This document shows, in pieces, positions 33,491-45,098 of a stretch of 64,000 nt of DNA; position 1 is the first letter of the stretch; each line of letters opens with the position of its first letter. The translations under genes were made by a program, and so were the position numbers. The notes under the pieces were generated by a model, which was not told the origin of the DNA, did not search any database, and was given only the letters and a program-made list of their open reading frames with translations. This DNA is from Romanomermis culicivorax (taxonomy: Eukaryota; Nematoda; Enoplea; Mermithida; Mermithidae). The stretch spans positions 1,426,001 through 1,490,000 of the forward strand of contig CAWUHX010000044.1 of the NCBI GenBank assembly GCA_963922205.1, given 5' to 3'.

Positions 33491-33919
33491 TTGAAAAGTT
33501 TTAGAGCAGCATACCCATTTTATTATAGATGCCAAAAAATAAGGTTGGGCAATTTTCCCGAGAATTCATGGCATTTAGCTATGCCATTATTAAAGTTTGC
33601 AGGAAAACACGCACTTGCTGCAAGTTCTAAAATTGCAGGTGATATGGTAGAAGGGTGTTCTTTCAAAGAAATTTTTGTGTATCACCTTCAAAGTGCAGCA
33701 AGCAACTTATTACACGAGATGGGTGATCACATTCAGAAAGGAAAAGGTTTAGGGAAGCATAAACATATAAATTTGATAATACATATGAAGAGCCATAAAA
33801 AGTTGAATAATGGTCATCATCTAAAACAACATAAACATAAACATCTAAAACAACATTACTTATTCTTAAAAAAGACTCCATGTAGAGTAGTCCCTTTCAA
33901 AGATATCTATTTGATATGA
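33491..33919 (+). CDS. Polinton small virion-type protein, basic
   Basis: A 142-codon open frame, partly degraded at its start. The middle, MPLLKFAGKHALAASSKIAG, is an amphipathic helix followed by DMVEGCSFKE, then a Lys/His-rich tail (KHKHLKQH). An amphipathic helix plus basic tail between penton and major capsid genes resembles the minor core/membrane-lytic proteins of adenovirus-like particles. Its stop overlaps the capsid ATG (ATGA, 33916-33919), a sign of the original compact layout. Confidence 0.55.
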   Translation: MKSFRAAYPFYYRCQKIRLGNFPENSWHLAMPLLKFAGKHALAASSKIAGDMVEGCSFKEIFVYHLQSAASNLLHEMGDHIQKGKGLGKHKHINLIIHMKSHKKLNNGHHLKQHKHKHLKQHYLFLKKTPCRVVPFKDIYLI

Positions 33920-35384
33920 GTAAATTTATTGATGCTTCATTGTCTCCTAGAAGTAAAACTGAATCCCATTTATTTACCATACTTGCAAAGTAGGTAGCTA
34001 TTCGTAGAAGTTTTTGATCGAAAATTCAGCTCCAGAATCCCTGTAGTAATGAAGGACCATATGAATTTGTTGTTTCACTTGATTCATATATGCTAGATTT
34101 ATCAAAAAATTTTATATATTGCCAATGCCAACAACAACCCTACTGGAAATGCTGTAGCACCAATCAACCTGAATGGCAAAACATTTTTTAAACAGATCAA
34201 AATTTACTTGAATGGGAAATTAATATTTGACAGGTAAGTTTTATGATAACTATATGTATGTGCACATTTTTTTTACAGTTTAAAATTTTAGCCGACATAG
34301 ATACGCCTACAGATCTTATTTAGAAACGGAATTGAACTATGGTCGAGATGCTTAATCAATGCACATTACAGCTACTGGCTATACTTTTGAAAATGATGAT
34401 GTTCTTGATATAAAGAAAAACAAGGGTGCTTTGAAAAGAGTGTGAATGTTTAAAAACAGTACTGTCATTGAGTTAATGGCTCCTGTACATGCTGATCTAT
34501 TTATGCAAGAACACTTTTTATTAAATCAGTGTACTTTGAAAATTGATTTATACCACCATAGAGATGATTTTTGTTTGCAGAAATTTATATCTACTGACAA
34601 TGAGGCATACAAGATCCAAGTTGAAAGCATGTCTTTATTTACTAATAAAGTTGAAGTTGCAGATAATATCTATTTAGCTATTGAATCTATGTTACAAATT
34701 ATGGCTGCAAAATATCCTATTTGGTGATGCCATGTTTCTAATCTATACATAACAGCTAGTCATTGCTCTGCACCTCTAAACTCTCTATTTACAGGTTCAT
34801 TACCTTGTCGACTTGTGGTAGTTGTTGATGGTGCTGCAGCTAAGGGTGATTATGAGCAGAGCATTTTTCAATTTTAATCATTTCAGATTAAACAAAATTA
34901 AAATAATTGGTGGTACTACAACATTGCCTACTACTCCTTGTTAAATTCTAAAGAAAACAAATATTTGCATACTTTTGTACAATTATTTGAAGGTGTAGGG
35001 ATTGGTACAGATAATAAGGGTAATGAAATTACTCAGTATGCTTTTATGATGCATAGTGCAATTTTTGTTTTTGATTTGAATCCTTGTGGTATGGATGGGA
35101 ATTTTTGAGAACTCATATGTGAAGGAACCACCAGATTACAAATGAACTTTGGAGAAGATATACCTGATGGAGGTATTGAAGCACTTATATATGCAGAATT
35201 TGACTCTCTTGTGATGACTGATGAAAATCGAGAAATTTTTACTGATTACAGTATTCAACTAAACTATATATTTATATCATGTACATTCTCATTTTTTATA
35301 ATAGAAAGAAACATTCATAGCTTTGCTGTTGATACTATCCCTTCACACTACCTTTTATTTTTGATCTGGTCTTTCAATCTTTAA
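33916..35384 (+). pseudogene. Polinton major capsid protein (double jelly roll), with intron
   Basis: Starts MSKFIDASLSPRSKTESHLF. Recognisable blocks in order: PYEFVVSLDSYMLDLSKN, APINLNGKTFFKQIKIYLNG, then (after 34291) YAYRSYLETELNYGRDA, HITATGYTFENDD, VIELMAPVHADLFMQEHFLL, CTLKIDLYHHRDDFCL, and near the end GGIEALIYAEFDSLVMTDEN. It has many stops and shifts. 34234-34291 looks like a 58-bp GT-AG intron: exon ...TTT GAC AG|gtaagt, a T-rich tract, ...ttttag|C, which restores the frame. The true C-terminus is probably near 35250; the rest of the frame is read-through. Confidence 0.75.
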
Positions 35385-38300
35385 TTACTACACCAAAGAT
35401 GCATGCTTTTCCTCTCTACAGTACCCCTCGGCAATTATTTCACACCTTTCCATAATAAGACCTACAGAAAAACTCTATAAAAGACAAGACTCAATATAAA
35501 CAGCACCACTACCCTTTTATGCATTGATTTTCTCATATGGTCTCTATGTTTCATTCTCCTCTAATTATTCTACTATAATAACATGTTTTTCTTCTACAGT
35601 AACCCTTCCCCTTTTTGCAATGGAAGACCCACTAAAAAATCTAGAACAAATATCACTAACATGGCTCGCAATAGAGGAAATTTTATTGTTTTTAATTTGT
35701 TTTTGTTTTTATTGAATACCATAAAACAAAAAAATATATAGAAAATTAAATTAAATTAAATTCAACACCTGGAAAATAAAAAAAACATTAAGTTTTAAAA
35801 ATTTTTGCAAAAATTTCACTTACATAAAATAAATATATCCAAATATACAATGACCACTGTGCCTGCTGCTTCTAATTGTAGCCACGAAAATTTAAGAACT
35901 TATTTTAATTAAACCAAATTTTGTTTTAGTATATAGTATTTTAGTATTTTAGTATACCCTACATATATCATTACATTTGCTCACTGCTAGATACAAACTT
36001 TATTTACACTTCTTTTTTTTATTTCCTAGTTTTTTCTTACTGACATCTGTTCATGAGGTCAAATCTATATTTATGCACATAAACTATTCTTTCTTATTTT
36101 TGTCTCATTTCTTATTGTACATGGATTTCATTAAAATGTGTGAAAACTCCTAGAATGTTCTAGAAACAATGACTCCGTGATTTACATACATAGAATACAG
36201 ACTTTATAATACTATAATTAACACCTGTTCTCTGTTACATCTTTACGAAAGTTAACTATCTCTTTGTTACAGAGGTTATTTACTGTGCAAACTCTTTCTT
36301 CTTCAACTATACATTAACACCTGTTCCTTTCTTGTAACTAGATTGTAAAAATCTGTACTTTGACTTGTTTTCTCAGTAGAATTTACAATTTTCTTGCCAT
36401 ATTCCAAAATATTACAGTAGCATGTCAAAACAGTTTCACCCTCATTAGATGGAAGTCTATACAACTGAAGCAACTCTTTTTTACAATTTTTTATAATATC
36501 CATCTAAACATCCACAGTACACCTTTTTTACATGCCTATATGAATACATCATAACCAGACATGCACAGCAAGAATTTTCCATGGGGAAGGTCCATGGACT
36601 TTTTTCCCAGGGGGATAGGGGGGTGGGTGAGCAAACAAACAAAAACAAAAGTTCTGTGAGCCTGTTTTTCATACAAAATATGCACAAAAATCATGAAACA
36701 GCTGTCTTGGAAAAAGTTCAGGGTGGGGTGTTTGATGATTTTTTTGGCAGGGAGGGTGGCCAGGGTCTCAGGTATGGGGGTTTACCCCCTTACCCCCTAT
36801 ATGCATGTATGATCATAACATGAGTATTATAATGTCAAAAACAAAACTTATTAAAAGTGCAGCAAGGCTAAGGCTAGGCAGTGGTTGATGTTGACCCATT
36901 GAGCCCTCACACCTGGAGGGAGATGATCCATAGGTGCGAGGCTAGCTGCCTATTGTCTAGCATGGCATTTTTGAACATCCTGTGTAGGTGCTTCATGAAA
37001 CCCCAAAAGGGTTTCATCCTAGCTGGATACAGCTGGCCCCTGGCTTTTCCACCAAGATTTGAGCCCATCTGATGCCCCCTCCAAAATGTCAACACTAACA
37101 CATTGATGTCAGTCATCGACAAAAATGGTGCTAAATTCGATAATATTTTCTTATCATTCAAATTATATCTGTGTTAATTTAAATTTAAAATTAAGTTGTA
37201 ATATATTAGCCCACCATAGGCCTTGTACGTCACCCTCAAGGCGCTGATGAACATGATGAAGATAAGCTCCATCTCAGTTGCACATCGAATAACAATAACC
37301 ACAAGACAAAAATCAAAAAATGATTTTTCTTCTATATTACCCTATTTATACCTCTTTTTCCTCATTAAAATTTTCGGGTTTTTTCTGCCTTTTTTGATTG
37401 AAGCTTTTCCGTTTTTCTCCCTTTTTTCTTTGAAGCTTCTAGGTTATCGTACAAAGTGATCGGAAATAATCACCATTTAAAATGTCTTGGAAAAGGGTCT
37501 CTTGCTGCCAGCTTTTTATATAGAACCTTTGACCTTTTCCAGCATTTATAATTGATTTTATCAAATGAATGGTCTTCAGTGGTCTAACCTCCTTATGATT
37601 GTTTTGGAAAACAGCCAGTATACATGATCAGACATCTACCTGTATAAATCATGATGTATTATAAGATGTATCAGTTTCTATACACACTGATTTGCCTGTA
37701 TGTCTAGGGTCAATGTCTTTTAGTAGACTTCCAACCTCTGGTACAGTTTTCTTCATGTATTGGACATGGATACTGTGTTCTCTTTCCTTCATCAATTTTT
37801 TCTGTAGGATCAATTATGGTTTATATACAAAGGACAACAATCAATTCTTTTTTGACCTCTATGCAGCCTTCAACTTTTCTACACATTTTTCTATATGAGA
37901 CTCATTCAGATCATTTTTCTATGAGTAATTGACTTTATACATTAACCTGTAGAAATCATGTTTCATCATGTATAGACTTTTTGTAGATTTTACTTATAAA
38001 ACAGACCATTACTGATAACATAATCATTCTGATTTGGACAATCATTCAGAAATGTGGGGCTTTCAGTTAGCTATTCTGTATGCCTGCAGATGGCACACCC
38101 CTTGTTTTGGGGCCTGGGGGTCCATTTTTTGAGAGACTTTCTTTGTGGGTGGAGGAAGTCATTTTCTATCAATACATGTCTATTTTTCTGTTTTGTTTTT
38201 TGTATATGCATTTTTCACATCAATTTGCTTTTTCCATTTTTCACACCAATTCTTGTTTTCCACTTTTTGTTCCACACCAATTTTCATGTTTTACCTACAG

Positions 38301-38809
38301 TACAACTTACAGTAACACAACTATTACTCTAAGTCTACTATTACTCTAATCCATATATCCACTATTATGGTATTTTTAGAACCTGTATGCTCAACCATAC
38401 CCCCTATAAATCGACAAAAAATTGAGTGTATATGTTTACCATACCCCCTATTAATCGACCAAAAATGGCAAATTATAGGGGGTACACAAAACATATGGAT
38501 ATGCTTAACCATATGCCTATATGGTCTGGCATTACTAATAGAGTGACTTCCATCCATACACACATGGAAGGTTTGACCCGTAGATATATTACTGGCACCC
38601 AGGAGATTTAATACCTTCGATTGGGAAAGTGGTGAATGAAAAAAGTAGATCAAAATTTCATCAAATTGGATTACAATACATTGTTTGGCAAATTTGTTCA
38701 TCAAAAAAACAAATAAATTTCCAATTCATCGTATCCCCAGAAAAACTTTCTTGTGGGATTATACCTGCCACTGAATACAACTTCCAGCGTGTTTAAGACA
38801 CGTTTTCTG
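35385..38809. other. 3.4 kb without a recognisable gene
   Basis: AT-rich. It includes (AAATT)n around 35740-35760, a G-rich patch at 36590-36790 with long G and C runs, and near 38380-38480 the phrase 'accatacccccTa.aaatcgac' repeated in both orientations. Several 60-90-codon frames exist on both strands (for example 36503-36303 minus), none with motifs. If the Polinton once continued rightwards, nothing identifiable is left. Confidence 0.5.
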
Positions 38810-39797
38810 AGAGGATTCAGCTTTGTTGTGATAAGTAAAAAATTAACCCTACCTGAAAATCCCATATTTGGTGTAACTTGATGTGCTATGAACAAAAAGG
38901 ATATTTAATTTGTCTGAAAATCAAAACTCACATAGCTACAGTAAGACAAAAATGGAAAATTTTCGATTTTCCGATTTTCAACATACACTACTTTTACCTT
39001 TGGCAAGTTTAGGTATGCCAGACATCATGTTCTAAAAATTTACCCAATATTATGCCAATGAATTGGCCACAATTTACTTTAGGATTCATTTGTGTAAAGT
39101 GCTTATTAAGAATACAGTGGTGCTTGAAACATCAAATTTTGAGAGCAAAAATTATCATTTTTTCACAAAAATCACCATGTATACTGCTAAAGCTCAGAAG
39201 GACCAAAAAATTCTCTATACAGTAGATAGCTTACAATGTCTTCTTCCTGCTGACAAAAAATTATGGAAATTCATGTACTGCTAGAGGGTCGCACAACCTG
39301 AAGTTTGAAAACTACCTTATAATTGTATTTTCTAGAAGTTCTGACCTCCACAGTGGAACTACTGGAGCTTGATAAATTTTAAAAATGAGACAGTAATACA
39401 GGTTTCGTATGGTGAACATTAATATAATTCCTAAACTCATGAAAAAATAAAATTTGCGGACTACAGTATCCCAAAGTTTGGAATTTCACATTTTTTAGAA
39501 TTTTTCCATTTATTTATGTGACTTGAGATATATTGACCTAGGCATTTATCAATTTTATTATTGACTGTGTAACTGATACAGAATACAATGCTCTATAATG
39601 TAGTATGAAAATGTTTTATGAATTTTACTATTTACACTTTTTAGGAAGTTTTAAGATGTCGAAAATCAGACTGTAAAAATAATGAAAATGCAGGTTTCTC
39701 CCCACAAAAATGACTACACTGCTAAAGCCAAAAGCACCCACAATCTCCCTGTAAAGTGGATATATTTACGATGTCTGCTAGTTGCGTGCAAAAAATT
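38810..39797 (+). repeat. Left inverted arm
   Basis: It pairs with 42415-41468. Inside the arm two diverged 100-bp segments (about 39170-39290 and 39705-39800) share 'actgctaaagc ... aa.ttctct.taca.tggatag.tta.aatgtct', so the arm itself contains a direct repeat. Confidence 0.8.
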
Positions 39798-39859
39798 TCT
39801 CCACGCAGTGCACCTGGCTCAGGGTGATTTAATTACTTGCTTACAGGATAATGAAATAA

Positions 39860-41258
39860 TCATGCAACTAGTCTAAGCAATGAAATTTCTACCAATCAGT
39901 GGCTGTAGGGATACCTTGGCATATTACATACATCCTAGCTAATTTTAGGAGAGAGCTTCACTCGAGGACTTACATACATGTATTTGATCAACTACCACAA
40001 GATAGTGATGCAGCCATCGCAATCATCAGTGATACAATACTGCGAGTCAAACAAGAACATCCAAACATTCATTGGGCTTATATCTGCTCAGACAATGCTG
40101 GTTGCTATCATGGATGCAATACTTGGGCTCCATGCATGTAATCTCAAAAAAATGGGCTTGGCGTTTACGATGGGATTTTTCTGAACCTCAGTTTGGCAAA
40201 GGACTCTTGCAGCACTGGTGAGGGGACGAGTTTGACTGTTCGTAAATCAAAATAATAAATGCACCAACTCAAGAGAATTTATTCAATGTGCAACAACTTT
40301 TGATGGGGTCAATGCAACATTTATCCAAAGTCAACTCAAATATATCATCTCAACCTAATGAAAATTCAAGTGCCAAAAATAAGCTCCTACTTCAACTTCG
40401 ATTTTGACATTGACCATATCCCTGCATGGCATGCATGCTCATCAGATCGATCCTGGTATCTTATTTTCCCTTGAAGGCATTAGTTCCAAAGATGTCCAGC
40501 TTCCAGGAATTACTGTGATAAATGTTGTTCACCAAAAGGATAGGCAGCTTGCCTCATCTGGTGATTCAACCATGTCACAATCAATGAATGATGGAAGCAA
40601 GGGGAGTACTGCACCAGTAGAGGATACTGATCAAACAGCAGCATCTTTCAACTTCGAAGATTATATGGAAGATGAAAATCCACAATGTGAGATCAATCCC
40701 TTTGATTGCCCAGAACAAGAATGTATCGAGTCTTCCTCCAACATGGTAATTTACTCCAGTATCTACTTATCGGTAATCATCAACTGACACCATGAAGAGT
40801 CAGCTTGAGAGACACTACTATAAATGCATATAGTAGGAAACTGTAAGCAGCCCGTGTGATGCCATTACTTCCAGATCTTCAAGAAACATTAAGAGCTTTC
40901 TACACTGCAGATAAAACAAATATTGTAGAAAAAGGATCGGCACTCAAAAGTCAAAGAAGATGTAGAATGCTCAGAGCAAAGCTGAAGCAGTTTCTACTGA
41001 GCAAATTTGATGAAGGAAATAAGTCTCAAACAAAAATTTGATGCTGAAAGGATATCCAGGCTTACACACAAAAATAGACAGTTTTCCAAGGAAGAATTTC
41101 TAACAGGCCAACAAATTGCAAGCTTCTGGTCACTGGAAGCAAGTTGCTGTCGTGAAGACGAAGGAACATACTATGATCCTGCTGAAGCAGACAGTTTGTG
41201 TGAAGAAGATGAAGCTGAAGCTATGAACGACCCAGCACTATATGACCCGAATTTGTAG
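39860..41258 (+). pseudogene. Decayed gene of an uncharacterised C2H2-finger protein family
   Basis: Fragments in successive frames: VGIPWHITYILANF then RTYIHVFDQLPQDSDAAIAI, WAYICSDNAGCYHG (about 40070-40110), RWDFSEPQFGKGLL (about 40165-40205), KCTNSREFIQCATTFDGV, the half-finger FDCPEQECIES (about 40700-40735), [36 protein letters not shown] (to about 41030) and RISRLTHKNRQFSKEEF plus LTGQQIASFWS, ending at 41258. This order matches, as far as I recall, a multi-copy family of unnamed proteins in cnidarians and other invertebrates. The Asp in SDNAGCYH after an upstream HVFD could belong to an RNase H-type fold, which would make it a transposase, but that is inference. Stops and shifts show it is dead. 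Confidence 0.6.
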
Positions 41259-41467
41259 ATGGAAAGTGAATTGCTCCAAACTGAAATCTTTGAAAGCTTG
41301 AGATGCTTTCTTTTTCTATTTATGTTCAAACTTCCAATAATTCCCTATCATCTGAACTGGAACATGAAATTTTAAGAAAAGTGTACATTTATTGATTAAG
41401 GATTGAATATTAAAATTTATCAACTGTAGTAGATTTTTGCAGATTTAACACCCTAGCAGTAACTTTG

Positions 41468-42415
41468 GCAATTTTTTGTATGCAAATAGCAGACATCGTA
41501 ATATCCACTGTATAGGGAAATTTTGGATGCTTTTGGCTTCAGCAGTACATGTAGTCATTTTGGTGGAGAGAAACCTGTATTTTCACCATTTTTACAGTCT
41601 GATTTTTGACATTTTAAAACTTCCTAAAAGGTGTGAATAGCAAAAATCAGAAAACATTTTCATACTAAATTATAGAGCATTGTATTCTGTATCAGTTACA
41701 CAGTCAATAATAAAATTGCTAAATGCCTAGGCCGACGTATCTCAAGTCATATAAATAGACGGAAAAAAGCTAAAGAATGTGAAAATTCCAAACTTTGGGA
41801 TATTGTAGTCCACAAATTTTATTTCTTCATGAGTTTAGGAATTATATTAATGTTCACCATACGAAACCTGTATTACTGTCTCATTTTTAAAATTTATCAA
41901 GTCCAGTAGTTAAACAGTGGAGGTCAGAAATTCCAGAAAATACAATTATAAGATAGCGCTTTAGCAGTACATGAATTTCCGTAATTTTTTATCAGCAGGT
42001 AGAAGACATCGTAAGCTATCTATTGTATAAAGAATTTTTTGGTTTTTCTGAGCTTTAGCAATATATATGATTTTTGGGAAAAATGACAATTTTTGCTCTA
42101 AAAATTTGATGTTTCAAGCACCATTGTATTCCTGATAAGCACTTTACGCTAATGAATCCAACAGTAAATTGTGTATCATCCATTGGCATAATATTGGGTA
42201 AATTTTTAGAACACGACGTCTGATGTACCTAAACCAGCAAAAGTTGAAAAAGTGTATGTCAAACATCGAAAATTTTCAAACTTCGTCAGTTTTAATTTTC
42301 AGACGAAATGAATACCATTCTCGTTCTTAGCCTATCAAGTTACACCAAATATGTGATTTTCAGGTAGGGCTAATTTACTTATCACAACCCTCTGTATAAG
42401 AAGCTGAATTCTCTC
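41468..42415 (-). repeat. Right inverted arm
   Basis: Reverse complement partner of the left arm, with both internal 100-bp segments retained (about 41468-41570 and 41950-42070). Slightly shorter through small deletions. Confidence 0.8.
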
Positions 42416-44730
42416 AAGTGAGAGTACGATAGCACTGTTCAGATGGCACCGATTTTGTATATTCTGCAGAATATCAATTTGGTATAAGGCTCTCATTTCC
42501 ACGGGCAGCCACGGATCTTCCTTTTTGTATTGTATTTTTGTATCCAAAGTTTGTAATTTTTAGTCGTATACAAGAACGCATACATAATATATTCATAAAG
42601 AAGACGCGGCTAAAAAAGAAAAACACCGAATAAACGAAGTTAAAGAAAGAAAATGAAGATAAACAAACAATGATGAAGTATAACACGTACGAGATAGCAA
42701 TCAAAATATAATATTATGTAATATAATAACCAAATATGACGTCATGAAATTTCTATAATTTGTAATTAAAACGGACGAAAGAAAATTGATACACTCAGTA
42801 TATATAACGCCCAGTTTGAGCCGCCATCAAATTTACTGATTCGGAGAAGCAATTCGAAATTTCATACTGTCTACATTTCTTGCATTACGATCACATTTCG
42901 GCGAGGAAAATCAGAATAAATTGAACCGATTGATATTTCTCAAGAAACGATTGACGTAGAATTATAAAAAGAAAAAAAAAGGAAAACCTTCAGCAAAAAA
43001 GCAGAAACAGAAAATATTCGTTAATAATAAAATAAAGTATTAGAAAACGCAGCAGAAAACCAATTTCCGAAGGCCGAATTTGTGAGAAGATCACAACGTA
43101 AGAAATAGATTAACGTAGTTGAACGGTAAAATAAAGTTTTTACGAGGGGCTTTGATGCGAGGAAGGTGCGAATCCCGGTGGGGGCGTGGGTGTTAACGAC
43201 CAATTAGGATATTCTAAAAAATGAAGTTCTAATCAAAATATATTACAAATAACCGCTCTGGGATTCTAAACCGCTTCCCCAATGTTTTAGCCATAACGGA
43301 AACGGTGCCTAATCTCGATAACCGGAAATTTTGCGAATGTTTCAAATCGGAGATTACAACCGGAATGATTGCACTCGATTTTCTGGCACCAAGAATAAAT
43401 TAACAAGAAAACTATATCGTTGACCAATTTATGTACATAATACGGCAAATGGACTACGTTATTTACGGCAAAAAGACCCGAAAACACAGAGAAAAAACCA
43501 ATTTCATGGTCACAAAAGAAAGCAAATTTCAGCCCTTCAAACTTCCAATGGACATTTTAGTTTTTCATGAGCAGAAAGCTTTGGGCTAGGTTTTTTCGAC
43601 GCTCCGCTCTCCTTCAAGCAAATAAAGCTCGGATACTAAAACTATGAAGATTATAATGCACAAAAGATGATGCCTAAAAATTTTTTCCAATTGAGAAATA
43701 ATGATAGGCAATGGACAGAGGTAACAAAAGTCATCGTCTGATTTCCTGTAATTTATTAAAATGAATGACGAGTATTCTTTTCGCAAATTTTCAATTCATT
43801 GATATATATTTTCAAATTTTCCATACATAGAGCAGTTTCCATTGTATCCACATTATCTAGTCTGGAAATGGTGATAGTGGGAATTCAACTCCTTCTAGCA
43901 CCGCACTGGATACTTGTGAGACAGTTGCAATTTGCGATCATTTCAATTTGTGTTGATGATTGAAATTACTCATGAGGGAACGTTTCCGGGTAGAACTTCT
44001 AACATGGCACAAGTTATAATGCATTCGGTAGCCTTTAGCGAGCCGTGTGATGTTGTATGAGTCGTTTTCCATTGTGGGCTTTATACCAAAATTTACACGA
44101 AACTAACGTACAATGGTAAATACGCCTATACGTGATCTCAAAAAGATGCTGAAAATCGAATTTACTGGAATAATTCCAGATATAACTCCAGACCTGAAAA
44201 TAACTCCAGATGCTCACAAACAAGTCTGATATCGTTACCGATCAAGTGTTAAAACTTTTCTGACATTCATGAATCATGCTTATCTATTTTTGAAAATATT
44301 ACATGTAGAAAGCAGACTACATGAACAATATTACAGTTCTCAGGGAGAAGTTTCGATTAAAATCCTATGCATATCTTTCGCCTCTTTGTTCACCGGAATG
44401 AGGTTTGTATAGACGGGCGGATCTATGAGTATTAGTGCATATTTTAGTGCAAATTAGGTTCACCAGCGTAATATAACTCAGTTAGCTTTGAGTGCCGAGT
44501 GCACCATAATATTTCAGACTGACTACAAAATTTCCACTAGACAATGTTTCCTAGTCCGAAGACATTAAAAACTCAAATTGTGAGTAGACTTGAGGTTGAT
44601 TAGTGATAATATTGTTAATCGTTAATCAGGTTAACTTTCAAAATAATCTTATTTTCGAAAACCGGTAACATCTCATGAATTCCCTGTAAACCGATGCATA
44701 AACGTCACTGTGTACCGTTTCTATTCGCTC
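42416..44730. other. Sequence downstream of CNOT4, no other gene seen
   Basis: It would contain the 3' UTR of CNOT4 (minus strand). The first clear AATAAA on the minus strand that I find is near 43751-43756, about 1 kb past the stop. Short frames on both strands carry no motifs. Confidence 0.4.
43105..43190 (+). repeat. Possible tRNA-like SINE head
   Basis: It has an A-box-like 'tagttgaacgg' (about 43117) and a B-box-like 'ggtgcgaatcc' (about 43165) at roughly pol III spacing, followed by 'cggtgggggcg'. The cloverleaf cannot be completed convincingly, so it is not a tRNA gene. No other copy is seen in the window. Confidence 0.3.
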
Positions 44731-45098
44731 TCAAGTATGCAATAATAGTTTACCCGTATTAAAGTTTTGTCCGAGCGTTGGCGGCGCGCCGAACGGCGCT
44801 ACCAGCGCTGAACCGGCGACGGCAGCGGACGATATGCCGCTTAGCCGGGCGTGACCGTGGTGAAACGTTGACGGCGGAGCCATGGCTCCGGACGAAGATA
44901 AATCCGCCGATTGTGATGTCAACTTCATAGCGGCGGCCGAGGCCGCCGTCACCGTTGTCGGCCTTATATTCGTCGGGTAAGAAAGTTGAGGTGGCATATT
45001 GGCTTGTTGCACAGCTGCGCTATGAGGCGGACCGAGCGGGGGCGGCGGACGACTGAATAAACTATGACGAGGATCGACGCTTCTTGGTCCGGACCATC
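44731..45098 (-). CDS. CNOT4: CNOT4 exon j: terminal exon with stop
   Basis: Acceptor ...attaaag, then [20 protein letters not shown], an Ala/Pro/Ser-rich stretch and [13 protein letters not shown] with TGA at 44731-44733. A GT at 44753-44752 (aatacgg|gtaaac) could instead splice to a later exon, but no candidate was found to the left, so I take the TGA as the end. Confidence 0.8.

Larger units (their letters stand above)
29621..35384 (+). mobile_element. Polinton/Maverick element, decayed, structural and integration block
   Basis: Eight consecutive plus-strand gene remnants: small hydrophobic protein, conserved unknown protein, retroviral-type integrase, adenain-like cysteine protease, short membrane protein, penton-type capsid protein, small virion-type protein and major capsid protein. 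Spacing is tight: TAATG and ATGA overlaps survive at 32357-32361 and 33916-33919. Every gene has stops (TAA, TAG and TGA) or frameshifts, often in A-runs. No protein-primed DNA polymerase B and no terminal inverted repeats are found. The ATPase at 18909-19643 may be its displaced 5' gene. Confidence 0.85.
38810..42415. mobile_element. Large palindromic element: about 1-kb inverted arms around a gene
   Basis: The left arm (about 38810-39797) and right arm (about 41468-42415) are inverted copies along nearly their whole length, roughly 85% alike by eye; for example 'aagtgcttat.a.gaatacagtggtgcttgaaacatcaaattt' left pairs with 'aaatttgatgtttcaagcaccattgtattcctgataagcactt' right. The 1.7-kb core carries a decayed plus-strand gene. 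The plan, long inverted repeats around one gene, is that of a DNA transposon with very long TIRs. Outer ends fade gradually and I find no target duplication. Confidence 0.8.

Noticed and set aside
29621-35384. Alternative genetic code (stop recoding) in the Polinton genes
   Set aside because: All three stop codons occur together with frameshifts in A-runs, and CNOT4 in the same window uses the standard code; decay explains it.
43105-43190. A functional tRNA gene
   Set aside because: Box-like words only; arms do not pair into a cloverleaf.
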